Part shown: positions 59,306-60,273 of the stretch, in pieces
Position numbering within the stretch: the first letter of the stretch is position 1
Layout: each line of letters begins with the position of its first letter
Assembly: GCF_014656415.1 (NCBI RefSeq)
Contig: NZ_BNCJ01000024.1
Coordinates: 1-60,273, forward strand
Length of the DNA stretch: 60,273 nt
Direction: 5' to 3'
DNA from: Seohaeicola zhoushanensis
Lineage (GTDB): Bacteria; Pseudomonadota; Alphaproteobacteria; Rhodobacterales; Rhodobacteraceae
The notes under the pieces: generated by a model
What the model was told of the DNA's origin: nothing
Database searches by the model: none
The model's input: the letters and a program-made list of their open reading frames with translations, nothing else
Position numbers and translations under genes: made by a program

Positions 59306-60227
59306 TCACTCGGCCGCTTCGAGTTGCACGGCAGGCTGCAGCTGGTGCAGGAAATCAGCCGCACGCTGCGCATGAGCGGCAGCGGCGAAGATGGCGCGCT
59401 TGTCATCGCGCAGCACTTTCAGCCAGGAGTCGATATAGGCGGCATGATCCTGACGGTCTTCGAGATTCAGCCCGAGATCGGCGGACAGGAACGCCGCGCC
59501 CAGTTCGGCAACGAGCTCTTCCTTGGCATAGCCGACATCGCCGAAGCGCTGCTGCTCGAAGCTCCGGTCGAGCCGTGACGGGTGGCGAGTCCAATGGATG
59601 CTCTCATGGGCGAGCGTGGCGTAGTAGCCCTGCGCATCGAAGAAGGCCTCGAACATAGGCATCTGGATGTGGTCGGATGCCGGACGGTAGAAGGCGGCAT
59701 TGCCGCCGTTCAGGATGCGCGCACCGGTGGAAGCGAAGAATGCCTCGGCACGGGCATCACGCTCGTCGGGATTCACGGTGCCGTCGGCGATGGCGTAGTA
59801 GTGCACGGGCAGGTCTTCGATCTGGTCGACGTTGAAGACGGTGTAGCCTTTCATGAAGGGGATGGTGACATCGAGCTCGTCGCCGGACTTCTCGTCCAGT
59901 TCGGTGCGCTGGATGGTGTTGGCGTAGACGACGGGAGAGCCCTTCTCGCCCTTGCGGACATGGCCACCAAGCTCGCGGGCCTGCCGGAAGGTCATCCAGA
60001 TCGGGGCGGCAAAGCTGCGCTCCATGGCCGAAGCCCAGAGGGTCAGGATGTTGATGCCGCTGTAGGGCTCGCCGTTGAAGCGGAGCGGCCGCGTGACGGG
60101 ACCGGCGGCATGGGTGGCTTTCCAGGGCTGGGTCCAGGGTTTCACGCCCTTCTCCAGATGGACGATTATCTGATCGGTGATGCGGCTGTAGATGTCCTGC
60201 CGCTGTGTGTCGTGGGGTAAGCGCCAC
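59306..60227 (-). CDS. ArdC-type antirestriction protein, apparent 5' frameshift
   Basis: ArdC protects incoming DNA; it has an N-terminal ssDNA-binding domain and a C-terminal zinc-metalloprotease-like domain (ATLAHESIHWTRHPSRLD, HExxH). The uninterrupted protein frame runs from 59306 past a GTG at 60145 to the window edge with no in-frame start. Upstream of that GTG it still reads family sequence (DIYSRITDQIIVHLEKGVKP). A strong start is present in another frame: GTG at 60225-60227 with AGGAGG 8 bp before. One base difference in the C4 run at 60214-60217 would join the two. So this is a real or sequencing frameshift, or the start is beyond the edge. Confidence 0.75.
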
Positions 60228-60273
60228 GCCGATCCCCTCCTGCCGCGTTGAAGCTGGCTGTGCGAGTCCTGCT

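Noticed and set aside
1-60273. CRISPR array or replication origin
   Set aside because: No regularly spaced identical 24-40 bp repeats, no cas-like proteins, no iterons with a replication gene; the only short phased repeats are at 40981-41048.

Overview
The window comes from a high-GC alphaproteobacterial chromosome, almost certainly family Rhodobacteraceae (Roseobacter/Rhodobacter type). The evidence is the gene order lptF-lptG-lptD-surA-pdxA next to pepA-holC, a C4-pathway hemA (5-aminolevulinate synthase) behind an FNR-type box, a RodZ-like gene followed by ispG, an RF2 gene without the programmed frameshift, and a VPxPA-type C-terminal sorting protein. All calls are from reading the sequence; no database search was run.

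Region 1 (1-40.8 kb) is mostly conserved chromosome. It holds, in order: a broken GNAT acetyltransferase, holC and pepA on the minus strand; the outer-membrane biogenesis operon lptFGD-surA-pdxA; a cytochrome P450; an M48 protease; a PIN protein with an RlmI-like methyltransferase; glnE with a small partner gene; a YbaK-type editing protein; two tandem secreted RTX paralogues with their own terminators; prfB; mrcA-type PBP1A; amiC-type amidase and an aminotransferase; a DsbA-like oxidase; a RES/Xre toxin-antitoxin pair; ispG, rodZ and hemA; then catabolic genes (M20 peptidase, haloacetate-dehalogenase-like hydrolase, AidB-like acyl-CoA dehydrogenase), a GH25 lipoprotein and dgoK-dgoA. Two identical tRNA-Asp genes with duplicated promoters and a VPxPA-sorted protein close the region.

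Region 2 (40.88 kb to the right edge) looks like an integrative, mobilizable element. Its left end is marked by the 3' 48 bp of a tRNA-Arg(CCG) gene (40881-40928), cut in the anticodon arm, followed by helically phased TGTCGC/TGTCCC repeats that look like integrase arm sites. The AT-richer cargo is a 1462-residue FrpC-like RTX protein with a small membrane protein. The mobilization part has a relaxase, MobC, a gene-free stretch full of inverted repeats (candidate oriT), a VirD4/TraG coupling protein, a membrane-anchored J-domain protein, a VWA protein and several small unknown proteins. The accessory part has DUF2958, other mobile-element proteins of unknown function, an LMW-phosphatase-like protein, HipBA and ArdC. 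No integrase, replication protein or type IV secretion genes are in view; the integrase and the intact tRNA-Arg are predicted beyond the right edge.

The most interesting signals are: (a) the tRNA-Arg attachment-site remnant with phased repeats; (b) the TraG / transmembrane J-domain / VWA / small-protein operon, two members of which share an IxDPGGGV motif; (c) three dispersed copies of a hairpin leader (about 50-75 bp) with compensating stem changes, each upstream of a different minus-strand accessory gene; (d) an exact four-copy tandem 19-residue repeat in both small RTX paralogues, distinct from the usual nonapeptide; (e) a toxin-antitoxin operator that exactly fills the promoter spacer.
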